In this document: in pieces, positions 35,971-48,589 of the stretch
Layout of the letters: the number at the start of each line of letters is the position of its first letter
Position numbering within the stretch: the stretch's first letter is position 1
Source of the DNA: Saccoglossus kowalevskii
Lineage: Eukaryota; Hemichordata; Enteropneusta; Harrimaniidae
DNA length: 64,000 nucleotides
Assembly (NCBI RefSeq): GCF_000003605.2
Contig: NW_003140812.1
Location: forward strand, 742,934 to 806,933
Reading direction: 5' to 3'
The notes under the pieces: generated by a model
Told to the model about the DNA's origin: nothing
Database searches by the model: none
The model's input: the letters and a program-made list of their open reading frames with translations, nothing else
Translations under genes and position numbers: made by a program

Positions 35971-36439
35971 GTGTGTCGACCCTGGCACGTATTTACCCGG
36001 TTACATGCACAGAAAGCGGAGTGTAAATTCCCGGTCTAAAAAAATAACGTTTCTTGGCAGCTCTCCGTCAAACATTTTGCGGTAAAAAAAAAATGCCTCA
36101 GCGCCCCACTTTTGAAGAAAAAATGAGCAGAAACTTAAAATAATCTTATTGAAATAAAATAAGTTTTAAGAATTAAGCTCTTCTTTCCTTATACTCGTAT
36201 TTTACTATACTTGTAATTTACATAGCCGTGGTTTTATTTCATACAAACGAATTCCAATTTATTATAACGATTATTAGCCTGTTTGTCGAAAAGAAGAATG
36301 TGCGCGCAAAATAAGTTGCAGCTGTCTGCTTGTAGTAATTTGTGAAATAACCGTGACGAAGGGGTCCAAGTGCGAGTGTCAGAATGTTCATATCATGGGC
36401 GCTCGTGATGCAATATAATACAGTGTATTTCTAGAGCAC

Positions 36440-36660
36440 CTCAACATGTCCATTGTGATAGTAATGAACAAGGGGGTCCGGGGGATGCTCTCCTTAACAA
36501 TTTTGAAATCTACACCCTCTGAAACGCTATTTCCTGCATTTTGAGGAGCAAATTTTGCTGACACAAAGGGTTTCAGATTGATTTTGCAGGGGCGACCCCC
36601 CCCCCCAACATTTATTTCGAGGGGGCCTCTGTCCCCTGTGCCGCCGCCACTGATAATGAT
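36440..36660 (-). repeat. Probable dispersed repeat of the 'GGGGACAGAGGCCCCC' kind
   Basis: Minus-strand GGGGACAGAGGCCCCCTCGA, TGCTCCTCAAAATGCAGGAA and GCATCCCCCGGACCCCCTTG recall a repeat I associate with marine invertebrate genomes. An open frame crosses it but no host protein is recognised. Recollection-based. Confidence 0.35.
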
Positions 36661-38994
36661 TACAAAGAGGGCCGTAATTTTATTTTTTTGAGATTGCTTG
36701 TAATGTGACCTGTGCATGTTATTCATGATATCTATGGATGGTTGTTGTTCTTCAAGTTGGTGTGTGCATAAAATCTCATGAAACCAGGGGTGTGTCCATT
36801 GAGATATTTTATGAGTGTGTCTAGTCTAGAAAGGGGTCTACTCTTTTAGTCTATACTCGGTGTTAGCAGTTCTTTAAAAAGTTAAAAAAAATACTGGCAG
36901 CGAATTGAAAAACTTCTATTAAAAAATATTTCATTATTAATATACTGGTTCTGGTGCAATAACAATAAATTTTACTGAAATCCGTGATATGACGACTTTA
37001 GAAACTTGATATAAGGAGTAATAAAATACAAAACAAAAATTTTACTGTAAAATAGTGGATTTATTTTCCACATGCTTTAAAACAATAAGTACGTACCACA
37101 AAAAATGGAATACATAATTCTCAAAATTATTTCTATGAAGCAGAGCAATTTGGTCTCTCAAAAAATAAACATGCAAATTGTTCAATTTATAAATTAAATA
37201 TTACACAAATACATCAATTTACATTCGAAAGAAAATACAAAATTTCGCACCTTTGGTTTTTAATTTTATATACTACCGGAACATGTATATCAAAAGCATT
37301 TTTAAAAGATATGAGCTACAGGATCACAAGCAAGTTTATTATTACATAAAAAGATTCAAAGAAAATACAAATAATTCATTATCATATTTTCTCTATTAAG
37401 TTTGTATACACTTTATGTAAATAACTGAGGTGTGGCTATCATAAAAATAAACCATTTTTTATTTAATGACTCAACACTAAATTTTTAGTTTTTGTGAGTG
37501 TGCTTCTAAAAAGCTAATACATAAGTGTTTATAAATTGATAGTTCTTTGAATTTGTAATTATTGAAAATTTGCAATGAAAGTTCATTGAACAGTTTTGTC
37601 ATCAAATATCGACATGGACTATAGATTAATGGTCAACAAACAGTTTGAACAAGTTTTGAAGTTCAAAATGGTTGCAAAGTACACAAATGACCTTCATTAT
37701 AAGTCCAGGACATGTACACTACATGCTAGGTTTATCTAGGTTAATAAGGTATTATAACTTGGGTTAATAAAGTATAAATTTCAGTTTAATATATCACAGT
37801 ACAGTCGTGCATTATTTGGTTCAAAGATGTTACAATGAATAATTGACTAGAAAATACAAGAACAATGACTCACTGTACATGATAGAAAAAATAACAGTGA
37901 CATTCAGCTCAACATATCATTGCACTGACGTCAACCTATGGGCAGTAAGATTATGCAGCCTAGCAGATCAATGCTTAATCCAGGGGTTTACAAGAAATTT
38001 GATAAGGTTTGAGGCCCTGACTGTGAATTGACTGAAATCAGTTAATTCAAACAGAGCAATACATTCCTTACATGTTGTCTCGTAGTTTCCAAGCAGTCCA
38101 TGAACAAAAGACTGGTCAATGAACCAACGGTAAATGAAATATTCAGTTGAGTGTGAAAAATACAATGTAGATTGGCCCAAGTATATTTTTAACTGTCTAA
38201 TCTAGGTTATAGGCAATGCAGCAAGCTGTAGAATACTCAAAATTCTCAATATTTCTTGTTATAGTCCCGTCCTACAGGTCTGCCTGTCATACCTTTCAAG
38301 TCATCCAAACAAATCAGTGTATGTCTAGTATTAGCTCTATGAAAATAAGTCTTGAACAATATTGTAAATAAAAACAGTAGCACGAAACAAGCATATATAT
38401 AGCTGGAAATTCATTTTTATTTTACCAAAAACAAAATTTCTAGCTGCCTAGGTGTTGTTTGCATAGGCGTAGTGCGACCAACTTAACATTTTATATTACA
38501 TACTCAGTTGGCACCATGAATGCCATTTTAGCTCACTTTTTTATTCAAAAATTTGAAAAAAGGGGGCTGATACCCTTTTAAGTTGTTATTTTTTAAACTG
38601 ACACATTTGATACGCCGTAGAATATGTAGAATTGATTGGCAATTTCTGTTTTAACATTTTTGATCAATGGGCAGACTTATGAGAACTGATAATGAATATA
38701 AACCCCATACACTTCCTCTAGTAGAAGTGATTCAATGTTTCTATGCTATTCATTTCTCAGGATATTACATGCACCAATGAAATCCAACTATGCAGGTAAA
38801 TTTCATAAAAAAAATTAATCAGAAACAATTTTTTTATTCTTGGCTTTAGTGAGAGTATATACTTTAATGAATACATCTTATTGAATATTAAAACAAAATT
38901 AAAACTGTCACTCGTCAATTTTTTCTACAACAGAAGCAAACAATTTATTTTAGCCAGGTAATTTGGCCTGTTACCACTGAATAACTGTATTACC

Positions 38995-39218
38995 NNNNNN
39001 NNNNNNNNNNNNNNNNNNNNNNNNNNNNNNNNNNNNNNNNNNNNNNNNNNNNNNNNNNNNNNNNNNNNNNNNNNNNNNNNNNNNNNNNNNNNNNNNNNNN
39101 NNNNNNNNNNNNNNNNNNNNNNNNNNNNNNNNNNNNNNNNNNNNNNNNNNNNNNNNNNNNNNNNNNNNNNNNNNNNNNNNNNNNNNNNNNNNNNNNNNNN
39201 NNNNNNNNNNNNNNNNNN
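38995..39218. other. Assembly gap (224 N)
   Basis: Run of N; frames across it are artefacts. Confidence 1.
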
Positions 39219-41143
39219 AGTGAAACAATTACAATTCTGGCTCACATGCAACTCTACTTGGCCAATAGTGACACAGCAAACATTAAAAATCATTTGCAAG
39301 TCAGGATTGAGAATATACAATTCTAAATTAAATCTAAAAGGCTCTATTACACAAGTTTATCATCATGTAATTGCACTATGACAAACACACATATGGTCTT
39401 CTGACATTTAATGAGAGTAGTTTGATGAAAACAGAAATATAAAAAAATGGTCCCCTGTTGTGAACCTATACTTTAATGAACTCCAGGTCTGGGCACAACA
39501 TGACAAAAGGTGAAAATGGAAATAACAATACATTTGCAATTAGTACCAAGTACATGCAGTGTGTATGCTGATCAAATATTCATCTGATTACTTGTTTCCT
39601 GGCAACAAACTGGGCAAGATGTTCTCCCAAGGCTGCCTGGCTTATGACACACACACAGAAAGAATGTTCAAACATGGAATGTTGTCTAATATCCATTTAG
39701 ACACTACAAACTAGGGTATGGTATTACTAGTTTCTGATTAAAAGAGTTAATAATTTATTAAGTGTTAAGCACTTGTTAACAATTCACAAGCAACATTTTT
39801 AGGGACGTTTCAAAGAAGCTCACAATTAAAAAAGTTGAAAAAACAATGAACTGAATAATGAATGGTTACTGGTATTATTCTACTGTAAATAAAAACAGCA
39901 ACACGTTCAAGATGAATAGATCTTTTCACACTTGTAATTAAACACATGATGATACATGACATGACATGTATTTATGATACAAACATGTAAATATTAACCA
40001 GTCAGGATACTGTAAAATCTGTATTAAAAGCCTATTCTATTAAAATGGTACAATGCAACAGAGGGGATGCAGCTTCTATTAGAGCACATATGAGAAATGG
40101 TGAATTTTTGGATCTCAATTGTTCAAAAAAAATGGGTGCGGCTTCTGATACAGATTTTACAGTAGTAAACTTTGGAAAACAGAGATTTCGTGGGACCAAA
40201 CAAGTAAGGTCAAGAGAAAAAAAAATGTGTGTTTCCTTTTTTTTTTACCATATTGTGAAAACTTCACAAAATAGAGCCAGAAGTTGTAGATTTTAAAGAA
40301 ATTTAAAACTATGCAAAACTGAGTAATGTAAACAACTTTAAACTTATTTATGATACTTGTATCTTTAAAAAAGAACAGTCCTTATATGTAAGAAAAACAA
40401 GTGAAACGGTATGTACCAAGAACAAAATATTAAAAAATACCTATCTGAAAAACATGTAATACCGGTAAGAACCACAACATTTTTTTTTTATATGGCCTGA
40501 CCAAAATTTTATTTTCTGGCAATTTAGGTATTACCGGTACTTGTATGTAAGTAGTATAAACATCCCAACATTTTACCCCATAAAGCATTTTAGCTTAGTA
40601 TTAAAAGAAATTCAAAAATATGAAAAAAAAAATTAAAAATGTGTGTAATGTTAGAACAATAGTACCATTCTGACTACTGGTAATACCGTATTTGCTTGAA
40701 TAAAAGTGCACAAGTGTTTGAGAATAAAACCTGAATTTCATTTGGGAGATATAGATATAGGAGTGCCGTGAATGAATGTTTAGTGTCTGTACTGTATTTG
40801 GGGAAAGAGTTCCTTTTGTACCCTACCCTTCAACACTCTCCAATTTAATACTCCTCCTAATGACATCTATAGCTATCTAGAGGGGGCACATTCAATTGAA
40901 TTGGGGTTGGGAGTGGAGGGCACAAAAGAAACTCTTTCCATGTAAAATTTCCCCAAAACAAAAATTTTGGCTTAAACAAACTTTGTACTACATGTATTAC
41001 AGCAAATAAGGTATTCAGTATGATGTAAATACCATATGTACACTATTAGAAGCATATAAACCAAAAATTGTATTTGATTTATCAAATAAGACATATTTTG
41101 ACCACTGAGCTACTAATAGTAAATACAGTATTGAAATTTGAAG

Positions 41144-41346
41144 TACTGTAGAATACTTTATTTTCGCTTGGAATTTATTTTCGCTGAAGGGATGATTCCG
41201 TGAAAATAAAATCCAGCGAATATACTTTTTTTCCTATATTTCACATTAAACCAATCAAAAATCAGTGAAAAAAAATTCCATACAAAACGCCCAAAAAGTC
41301 TTTTCAGCAAAAATTAATTCCAGTGAAAATAAAGTATTCCACAGTA
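41144..41346. mobile_element. AATACTTTATTTTCGC MITE, complete copy
   Basis: 203 bp with 25-bp inverted ends: TACTGTAGAATACTTTATTT... at 41144-41168 and ...AAATAAAGTATTCCACAGTA at 41322-41346, differing at only two positions. The interior itself contains sub-repeats of the GTGAAAATAAA/TTATTTTCGC words. Other copies at 17063-17236 and about 13386-13585. Confidence 0.8.
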
Positions 41347-42305
41347 TTTGATTTTCTAAAAGTTTAATAGGTCAATAACCGTCTGAATTCTAGTTGAAAC
41401 CATCTAAAAATAAATGCAGGAAAGGCATATATAAAGACAAATGTATCGAGAATTAATACTATCATTTGATAGTATTTGCAAATTAAAATTAATTAACCAC
41501 CTATATGAGACTGCATAGGTTGCTTCTCGTATCATTCCAGCAACTAGACAGGGGTCAAGAGCTGTCTGAACTCGTAGCCGAAACCATCTAAAAATAGATA
41601 CCATCGGTAGATGCCGAAAAGGCTTATCCGTGTGTTTAGAAAATCATCACATTGGCCACAGCTTTATGTCAATATATTGAATGTCTTTTTAAGATAATTG
41701 TGAAAATAATTATTTGATACAAGGGCGATGGAACATGGGTAATTATTAACAAACATTGGAGCTTACAATTTCTAAAACCTAGCTGTCAGTAAAACCTTTG
41801 AAATATTGCAAATGTCTGAAAACCCATAGATTCACAGCTATAGAAAAATACTCAAGTCAGAATTTATTGGATTGAATATCAGTGTTCTCAGGAGATAAAA
41901 ATCAAATATTGCGGATAATTTGCATGGATGCTGATTAATTATAAAAATCTATACATATTTGCAATGGCAAATGCTCTGGGGAAAACAGAGTACATAATTA
42001 ATCTAACCGCATGGGCATTAGTTATTATAAGTTACACAACTGGGTTTAATTCATAAATACAATAAATACAACTAATTGACCATGAGTTGAGTTGAGCATG
42101 CCTTGGCCACTGCTAGAAAATGCAATTATTATTGATAAAATGTACAAAAAAATCATCTTTAATTGTTTTATGCTTCATTTATAGCATGTTGACTTAATTA
42201 AATTCATGTTGCACATAATTTATGAATGATTTGATGCAGTGAATAAAATTACCCCCTATCTGGTCACGTCAATGTAAAAGTACATGATGGCGCTGGCAGA
42301 ACAAG

Positions 42306-42425
42306 AGTAAAAGCATTAATTTTCACTGGCTTTTACAATTCACGAATTTGCTAGTGAAACAATGCGTTCAATTGTAAATAATTACAAAATTAAAACCCAG
42401 TGAATAAATTAATGCATTTACAGTA
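42306..42425. repeat. Small inverted-repeat element
   Basis: AAAGCATTAATTTTCACTGG on the left is mirrored by CCCAGTGAATAAATTAATGC on the right, ending ATTTACAGTA. Related to the outer element at 13309-13713. Confidence 0.5.
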
Positions 42426-43207
42426 CTCATTTCTCACCTTGGCATGTGTTTTTTTTATAGAGCAAATACAAGGTCAGTAGACTTCAAGTAGACCTTTTGA
42501 TGTGCTCCACTGTGGAATGTTGGATTATTTCAAAGAGAAATTTTATGCAAAAGGGTGCAGTAAGGCTTACCAATATTAGGATAACAAAATTCGAAATACT
42601 AAATATGAAAAAGTGTAAATACAACCAAAATAGATATTACAGCTTTCACACGACTCATGATGCAAAAATTCAATTAAACCTGTATTTCTCTACTAGTATT
42701 TTAGGAAGTCTATTTATTGTACATGGATTTTTAGTATTTTCACGTAGTAAGTCCAAATGAGAAAGTGCAGATGAACTGAAAAACACAATGTCATTATCAC
42801 ACGAAAAGAGGGTCCCCTCCTTCATGTTACAAGAATAAGGGTCAATCCTAATCCAATCCTTGTTATGAGTGGGTGTGTGGTTCAAAATGGTCATCATGTT
42901 TCAATAGTTTAGGGCTCCATTTTCATGTATACATATTTTTTTAAAGTATGGGTTTAACAGAATAATGAATTTTGCTGCAACACCGTGATAATTTTCAATC
43001 TATATAGTGAATGAAAATATTGGAAGATACCCTGAAATCATTTCTATTATTAATTTATACAGCTCTTAACAACGACAGTGCAGCCAACAAAGCACTGCCA
43101 GGAGCAACTCTCACATCCACCAGTAATTGAAGGGATTCAGCACTAACATACTCTAATGCTTGTCAAATCATGGACGTACGTGGGCAATGCCTAATTTTGT
43201 CTTTCTA

Positions 43208-44257
43208 TTATTTCTTATATTTGTCCTTTGAGAGCAGCTTGCTACTTCGACCGCGGCTTTCGCGGTGAGAGTAGCCCGTCACTGGGGTGGCGGATGGATT
43301 CGCACTGGCGGAGCGTATACCACTAGACTGATGAGATGTCTTCTGTCTAAGCATAGTCCAATCAAAGGTGTAGTCGTATTGAAAGTTCAAAGTGCGAAAC
43401 AGGATACGAAATAACTGACGCAGATACATATAATCGGGTGACTCTTCAAACTTCAACCCACGGCAGTAGTTTAGATACATCGCGAACTCGGCAGGAAATC
43501 CTTTGCATAGCACTTCAACGGGGGTAGACGCCTTTTTCTCACTAATTTTTTCGTATTTCTGTTTCTTTGTAGTTGCTTTCAACCCTTGCCATGGAAGTGA
43601 AGTCCTATTAAAATACATCAGAACGTAACCAAGGGACTCCATGTCGTCTCGTCGACTCTGCTCAACGCCAACATGAGCGTGTATACTCGCATACCTCGCC
43701 GTGCCGGTCAGGTTTTTGTCCTCTCTATACGGAATGTGCTGCCTTGTGCGGCTATCGCGATATTTTTTGGCCAGTCCGAAATCTATTAAATACAGTTGAT
43801 TGCAGTGTCTGCCAATACCCATGAGAAAATTGTCGGGTTTTATGTCTCTGTGTATAAAGCTTCTATTGTGCACGTACTCAACACGGTTGATCAGCTGGTC
43901 GGCTAACATCAGCACTGTTTTCATTGTAAAGCGGCGCGAACAGAAATTAAACAAATCCTCCAAACTCGGTCCCAACAAATCCATCACCAAGACGTTGAAA
44001 TCTTTTTCCTGGCCATACCAGCGAATATGAGGCACTCCTACGCCACCTTGGAGTATTTTATATATCTTACTTTCATATAATAATTGCGGATGTCTGGCTT
44101 TCTGTGACTCGAGCTTTACGCCGACTTCTTCGCCATTCGTACTGTTGACACCCAAGTAAATGTCGCCGAACGATCCACTGCCGATCTTGCGTACCAATTT
44201 GTACTTTCCACCGACTATGAACTCTCCGTTCGATTTTGACCCCATAAGACTAGACAT
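43208..44257 (-). CDS. CK1-alpha family Ser/Thr kinase, intronless
   Basis: Intact 349-residue frame very similar to animal casein kinase I alpha (human 337). The ATG at 44257 has A at -3; a second in-frame ATG is Met5. GSGSFG glycine loop (26-31), catalytic K48, HRDIKPDN (136-143), DFG (159-161), and the CK1-specific S-I-x-A-H motif that replaces APE (191-195). Long stretches such as [13 protein letters not shown] and [16 protein letters not shown] equal the family consensus. CK1-alpha phosphorylates primed acidic sites, e.g. beta-catenin in Wnt control. Odd points: Gly46 where the family has Ala in V-A-V-K, His193 where the family has Asn, and a basic tail ([16 protein letters not shown]). 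The parental gene is spliced in known animals, so this is most likely a retrogene like human CSNK1A1L; the open frame and conserved catalytic residues argue that it is functional. Confidence 0.93.
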   Translation of the reverse strand: MSSLMGSKSNGEFIVGGKYKLVRKIGSGSFGDIYLGVNSTNGEEVGVKLESQKARHPQLLYESKIYKILQGGVGVPHIRWYGQEKDFNVLVMDLLGPSLEDLFNFCSRRFTMKTVLMLADQLINRVEYVHNRSFIHRDIKPDNFLMGIGRHCNQLYLIDFGLAKKYRDSRTRQHIPYREDKNLTGTARYASIHAHVGVEQSRRDDMESLGYVLMYFNRTSLPWQGLKATTKKQKYEKISEKKASTPVEVLCKGFPAEFAMYLNYCRGLKFEESPDYMYLRQLFRILFRTLNFQYDYTFDWTMLRQKTSHQSSGIRSASANPSATPVTGYSHRESRGRSSKLLSKDKYKK

Positions 44258-44330
44258 GATGGCTCGGCTGTGATTTGAAAAGTAACAAAAACACTATAGA
44301 AGCCAGTGGACGTCGTTGCTTTGCCGACTA

Positions 44331-44337
44331 CTTTATA
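44331..44337 (-). promoter_or_regulatory. TATA box of the CK1-like gene
   Basis: TATAAAG on the gene strand, 74 bases upstream of the ATG, leaving room for a start site near 44300 and a 5' leader of about 45 bases. Confidence 0.5.
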
Positions 44338-44387
44338 AAATGTGACACACGGAAAATATCATCTGCGCATGTCACATGTCTGCATAA

Positions 44388-44395
44388 ATTTGCAT
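44388..44395 (-). promoter_or_regulatory. Octamer motif (ATGCAAAT) upstream of the CK1-like gene
   Basis: Exact POU-factor octamer on the gene strand, 51 bases upstream of the TATA box, a spacing seen in some octamer-TATA promoters. Confidence 0.35.
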
Positions 44396-44524
44396 ATTTA
44401 TTTTTTTGATTTTTTGCTCGATTGTACAATGGAACAAAGAAATATTTACAGAAAAAAAAAACAATTAATTAGTAAATAGGTTTTAGTATTTAGTAAATGC
44501 ATGTTAGGTGCAAAGGTGAGTAAA

Positions 44525-44546
44525 CCACGGTTACTGGTAACCGTGG
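44525..44546. repeat. Perfect 10-bp inverted repeat (hairpin)
   Basis: CCACGGTTAC TG GTAACCGTGG. The arm CACGGTTAC is shared with the hairpin at 595-625. Confidence 0.7.
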
Positions 44547-44999
44547 GTATACACACTGTAAACGTGTTCGACACTAATTGTATATGTCAGGGGAATCTCG
44601 AAACTAACACAATCAGCTGGCGTGCAAATGATAGGCAAATTATAAATGCGGCTTATTTACCGATATACTGTATATTAACTAATCATCATCAAATTCAGGG
44701 CCAATCAGCGACGGCCGATAAATTCTGTTTCAAATACCCCGGGAAAGTGTTCTCGCTTGGCATTAAAATGGCTTTTTTTGTTTTTCTGCAGGGGGAGGGG
44801 TATTCGAACAAAAAAATTGTGGCAAAACTTTTGGAGTAAGGAGTGTATGTTTTTACTGTATAATCAAGTTAATTTTTTGTCATTTCTGGAATAGTTACGT
44901 TTACTACTAAGGGTTGAATCCTATTTTACATGTCTGTCTGTGCTAGTGACACACACAGAATAATTATAATACTCGTATCAGTTTTATGTTATATTCGAT

Positions 45000-45169
45000 C
45001 AGGGAGCTGTATAGAAATCAAGAACATTTTCCTGGCGGCGATGATCATACGGGACAAAGGAATCGTACACAATGGTTTTATAAGGGATTACAGTCTTTAA
45101 AACAAAGGGCGTTAACTGGTATTAGAATTGGTCCAGTCTGCTTCTCATTACAGCTCCCTGGTGCGATTA
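45000..45169. repeat. Small element with CAGGGAGCTGTA inverted ends
   Basis: CAGGGAGCTGTA near 45000 is mirrored by TACAGCTCCCTG near 45168. Another CAGGGAGCTGTA stands alone at 49852-49863, just upstream of the TMEM45-like gene. Confidence 0.5.
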
Positions 45170-48100
45170 ACTATCATGATACAAACTTGTTATTTCGTGA
45201 ATGTATGCAGAATAATTACACTGTCTGACCATGAGGGCTGGAGCATTTTCTTGATAATTTACTCTCCTACAAGATACAGGAGTGCGTTGTTGTCTGAAAT
45301 AGGCCAGTTTAAGGGCGGAAGTACAGATATTTATTTATTTATGCTAAATCACGATTCAACGACCCGTCAGTCACTCAAAAGATCACCGACAGTGCCACAA
45401 ACATGTGTGAAAATACAGTGCGTTAGAAAATTGTGTACCATGCCAGACTCAGAGTAAAGTCACTATTCATATAATTAACCGAAATCTGTCAACTGAAAAC
45501 CAAGTCGTTCTGCGAACGTGTAAATGATCTTATGATTTGATGATCGAACGGACCTAAAAGAAAGCCACCGTGATATATTATTGACGAATAAAACGAAGTA
45601 TGCAAAGAAAAAGGGAATCAACTGGAATGTGAAATGGAGGACGTAAAAGGCTGAATGATGCGCGATAAATTACTTCTTTTTTGAGTGATCGAAGGAGGAA
45701 TCTGGGAAGCCACAACCTCAACGTTTAAATACAACAACATGGAGACGACCAAATCTCATCTAAATAATGTTTCAGACACAATTGCGTTGACAAAAGTGAC
45801 CCTACACAAGGCTATATTATAGTATAGCATATTTTATTTGACACAAAATAATGCATGGAAAATACATCATCTATGGCCTTTATATATAATGCGATATGAA
45901 AACCAACGGTCAAGTCAAGTCGCTAACGTTAAAATTTGTCATGTGACGGAGACCGTAGAAAATATGACGCACGACGTACACCAGTGTGAGTGTGGTTAAG
46001 TGACACCTAAATTCATCAGTGAGAGGCCGTCGGAGGGGTGTTTGGCATGATTTCACCTAGAGCATCCGTTAAGTTTCCATCTTGTACCCTAATTTCTGAG
46101 GTTCAGTTGACAAAACTGGAATTCAATCGATGACGCCTTTAAATGGAGACCTTGACGCAACCCATTTTGACAGTATTATAACGGTTTCTATGACAGACAT
46201 ATTATGCCAGATCTCAAATTGTAATCTGGTGACATAAGCTGAAAAATTATATATAATGTATGGTGTGTACTTTTTGTTGTACTTTTTGTTTTGTTTTAAA
46301 AAGTGTCAAAAATGCAATTTTTCTTTATCATTGTGCGCTATGGAATTGTTCTAAAAATAGCAATTTTTGAAAAATATTAGGACAAGTTTTTTAAAATACC
46401 AAAAATGCTATTTCAAGTTGCGATGGAACATTAGCTTCATAATTTTACATAATAAACAAATGAACATTGTCATGCGATTTATGGCCAACTTTTTCAAAAG
46501 ATTATGAGCAGGTTTCTACCTTAATGTACAACCTCAGTTTTGTTATACCTCTATATATAGGGACTGTACATATACATTATATATAGTATGCTTTCATTGT
46601 CCGCATTTCGTCGGTCGCCGTTACAAATTATACTATACTGATTACACAGGAAATGTTTTATTAAAAATAAAAATCGAAAAAAAAATCGGGCGTTAGTTAT
46701 AGCTATTTCCGTTTAAACACTATATCTGAATCATTAAACTTAGAAGGCAGCGACTTCGAAGTTATTAGAGCCCATCGCTCGCGCGAACAAACGCCCTCAG
46801 CCGTTCGTCGGGACAAAACATTGCAGCAAGCGAGAAAGTTATTGAAGGAAACCAATGTATGTGTCTCCTAGCAGTTTACACCTAAAGTATGAGAAGCGAA
46901 AGAAACTCGTCACAAGAAAGCAAGAGACGATGGTAAAGATGGTAAACGAGCCTTAAAAGGAAGCAGAGGTCTCTGCCTAATATCACATCCCTGTGAGTCG
47001 TTTGAATTATTTTTAGACTTGTCTTTTGACTTTTTTTTTTTCAATTTCCAACTGACATGTATGTGATCTCTTGTAATAGTTTATCTTTTTCCGTGCAATC
47101 CCCTTCAGGCCCTGAGCTAAAATTATTCATTTACACACAGTTTAATTACAGGGCATATAATTTGTCAAATTCTACTATATTTGTACAACTTATCTCCTCC
47201 CAACCGCATTCTGATGTTAACAGCATTAAAATAAACTAGATAACAACACCCTACCCTCCGCCATGACGTTAAAAACAATAAACAACATACAAACGAGTTT
47301 CATCAATGTAGTTGGAATGTGTCAAGTGCAACATATACCGTTTGAAAACTTCAGCATCTTCCAAAATAGTTCAGTAAGAGTGCTGTGCGCACGCACCGTC
47401 TCCCACCTATGGTTAGATCATGGGGGCAGCCATAATACTTTCTGCAATATCGGACCACGCAACACCACTGGCCAACCTACAACACAGGTTAACAGCTACA
47501 ACTTCTCTGAGGAGATCATTTAGTTGGAGATGACATTTTCTGAAAAAAAAAAGCTATATAAAACTATCGAGATATTTAAATAAATGATTCACGATAAAAA
47601 ACAGTTTTTGCCGGATATTTCATTATTAGCGGGTCGACACTAACACGCGTCTTCCGTATTTGTAACTGAAGCAACTGTGTAACTATTTGTTTCATTGTTG
47701 CGAGTCGGTGTTTTTACCAATCACGAGGACATGATGGCGATGATACCGTGATAATCACCCCGCAAACGACGACCAAAAAAACGATGATCACAAATTTGAA
47801 AAAAAAAAAAAAAACTACTCACAGCGTATTCTCTTGCTATATTACGGCAGCTAGATTACGCCTACAACCAAATAATAACACGTGAATATAAATGTAAGAA
47901 AAATAGGCAAAATGCTACAAGTTTTACATGAACGGCAAAACACTCACCTACTCGGAACGAACGTCAGCGCTGGAACGCCGCGTATGCGTTCCCGTGCACG
48001 TCACAATTTTAACCTCTCGTTTATGTTGTTAATCTTCAAATTAAAATAAATTAAAGCAGTCAGTGTATAAGTGGCTAACACCACGAAACATCCGGGAGTT

Positions 48101-48204
48101 GTTTCGGGCTATGCCCTGACCCATCAGTGTTTCTTACACGTACTCTATGGTGCAGTATATTTTACAAGACCGTTTTGGTATTATAGTCTAGTTATTATAT
48201 ATGT

Positions 48205-48589
48205 ATTATCAGAGGTACATTACTTGGAGTTTGCAACGCGCATAGTACTGTATGGTGACATCATGCTAAGATCCCATTCAAGTCTCATCTCGTAGATAGC
48301 GAGACTGATGCTACGACCCTCTGACATGAAATAGGCGGTTAGTAATAATCAATAAAACATGTATAATAAAAAATGTAATACATCGAAAATGTACAGAAAA
48401 TATAGTTATCGCAATCCGTCATATCGTGAAAATCTATTTTGATCCACCTGGACATCCCAGTATCCTAGTTACCTCGGGCATTCGCATTTTTCTGAGTTGG
48501 AACGCTTATGCGGGAGCGAGATTGAAACGGGATTTTGGTATCATGTCACCGTAGTTGCAAACCCCTAGTGATGTACCTCTGGTATTATG
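48205..48589. mobile_element. MITE-like element with about 80-bp imperfect inverted ends
   Basis: Left arm 48205-48292 (ATTATCAGAGGTACATTACT ... CAAGTCTCATCTCG) is the imperfect reverse complement of 48513-48589. The middle is noncoding. Confidence 0.65.

Larger units (their letters stand above)
35723..43207. other. Intergenic region between RLR and CK1 genes
   Basis: After the RLR promoter the sequence is AT-rich and noncoding in appearance. Contents: a probable dispersed repeat (36440-36660), an 11-base C run (36596-36606), an assembly gap (38995-39218), a complete AATACTTTATTTTCGC MITE (41144-41346), a partial direct repeat with GAAACCATCTAAAAATA at about 41395 and 41580, and a small inverted-repeat element (about 42306-42425). 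A minus-strand AATAAA at 42713-42718 could end the CK1 transcript. Confidence 0.5.

Noticed and set aside
36388-36726. 112-codon frame with GGGTGDRGPLEINVGGGG
   Set aside because: Looks like a translated dispersed repeat rather than a host gene.
38925-39320. 131-codon frame
   Set aside because: Crosses the second N gap; real sequence on either side is too short to support a gene.
43325-43345. CTGATGAG core as a hammerhead ribozyme
   Set aside because: Lies antisense to the CK1 coding sequence and lacks a matching GAAA core and stems.
44501-44839. 112-codon plus-strand frame upstream of the CK1-like gene
   Set aside because: No recognisable domain and it begins across the hairpin and promoter region of the CK1-like gene.
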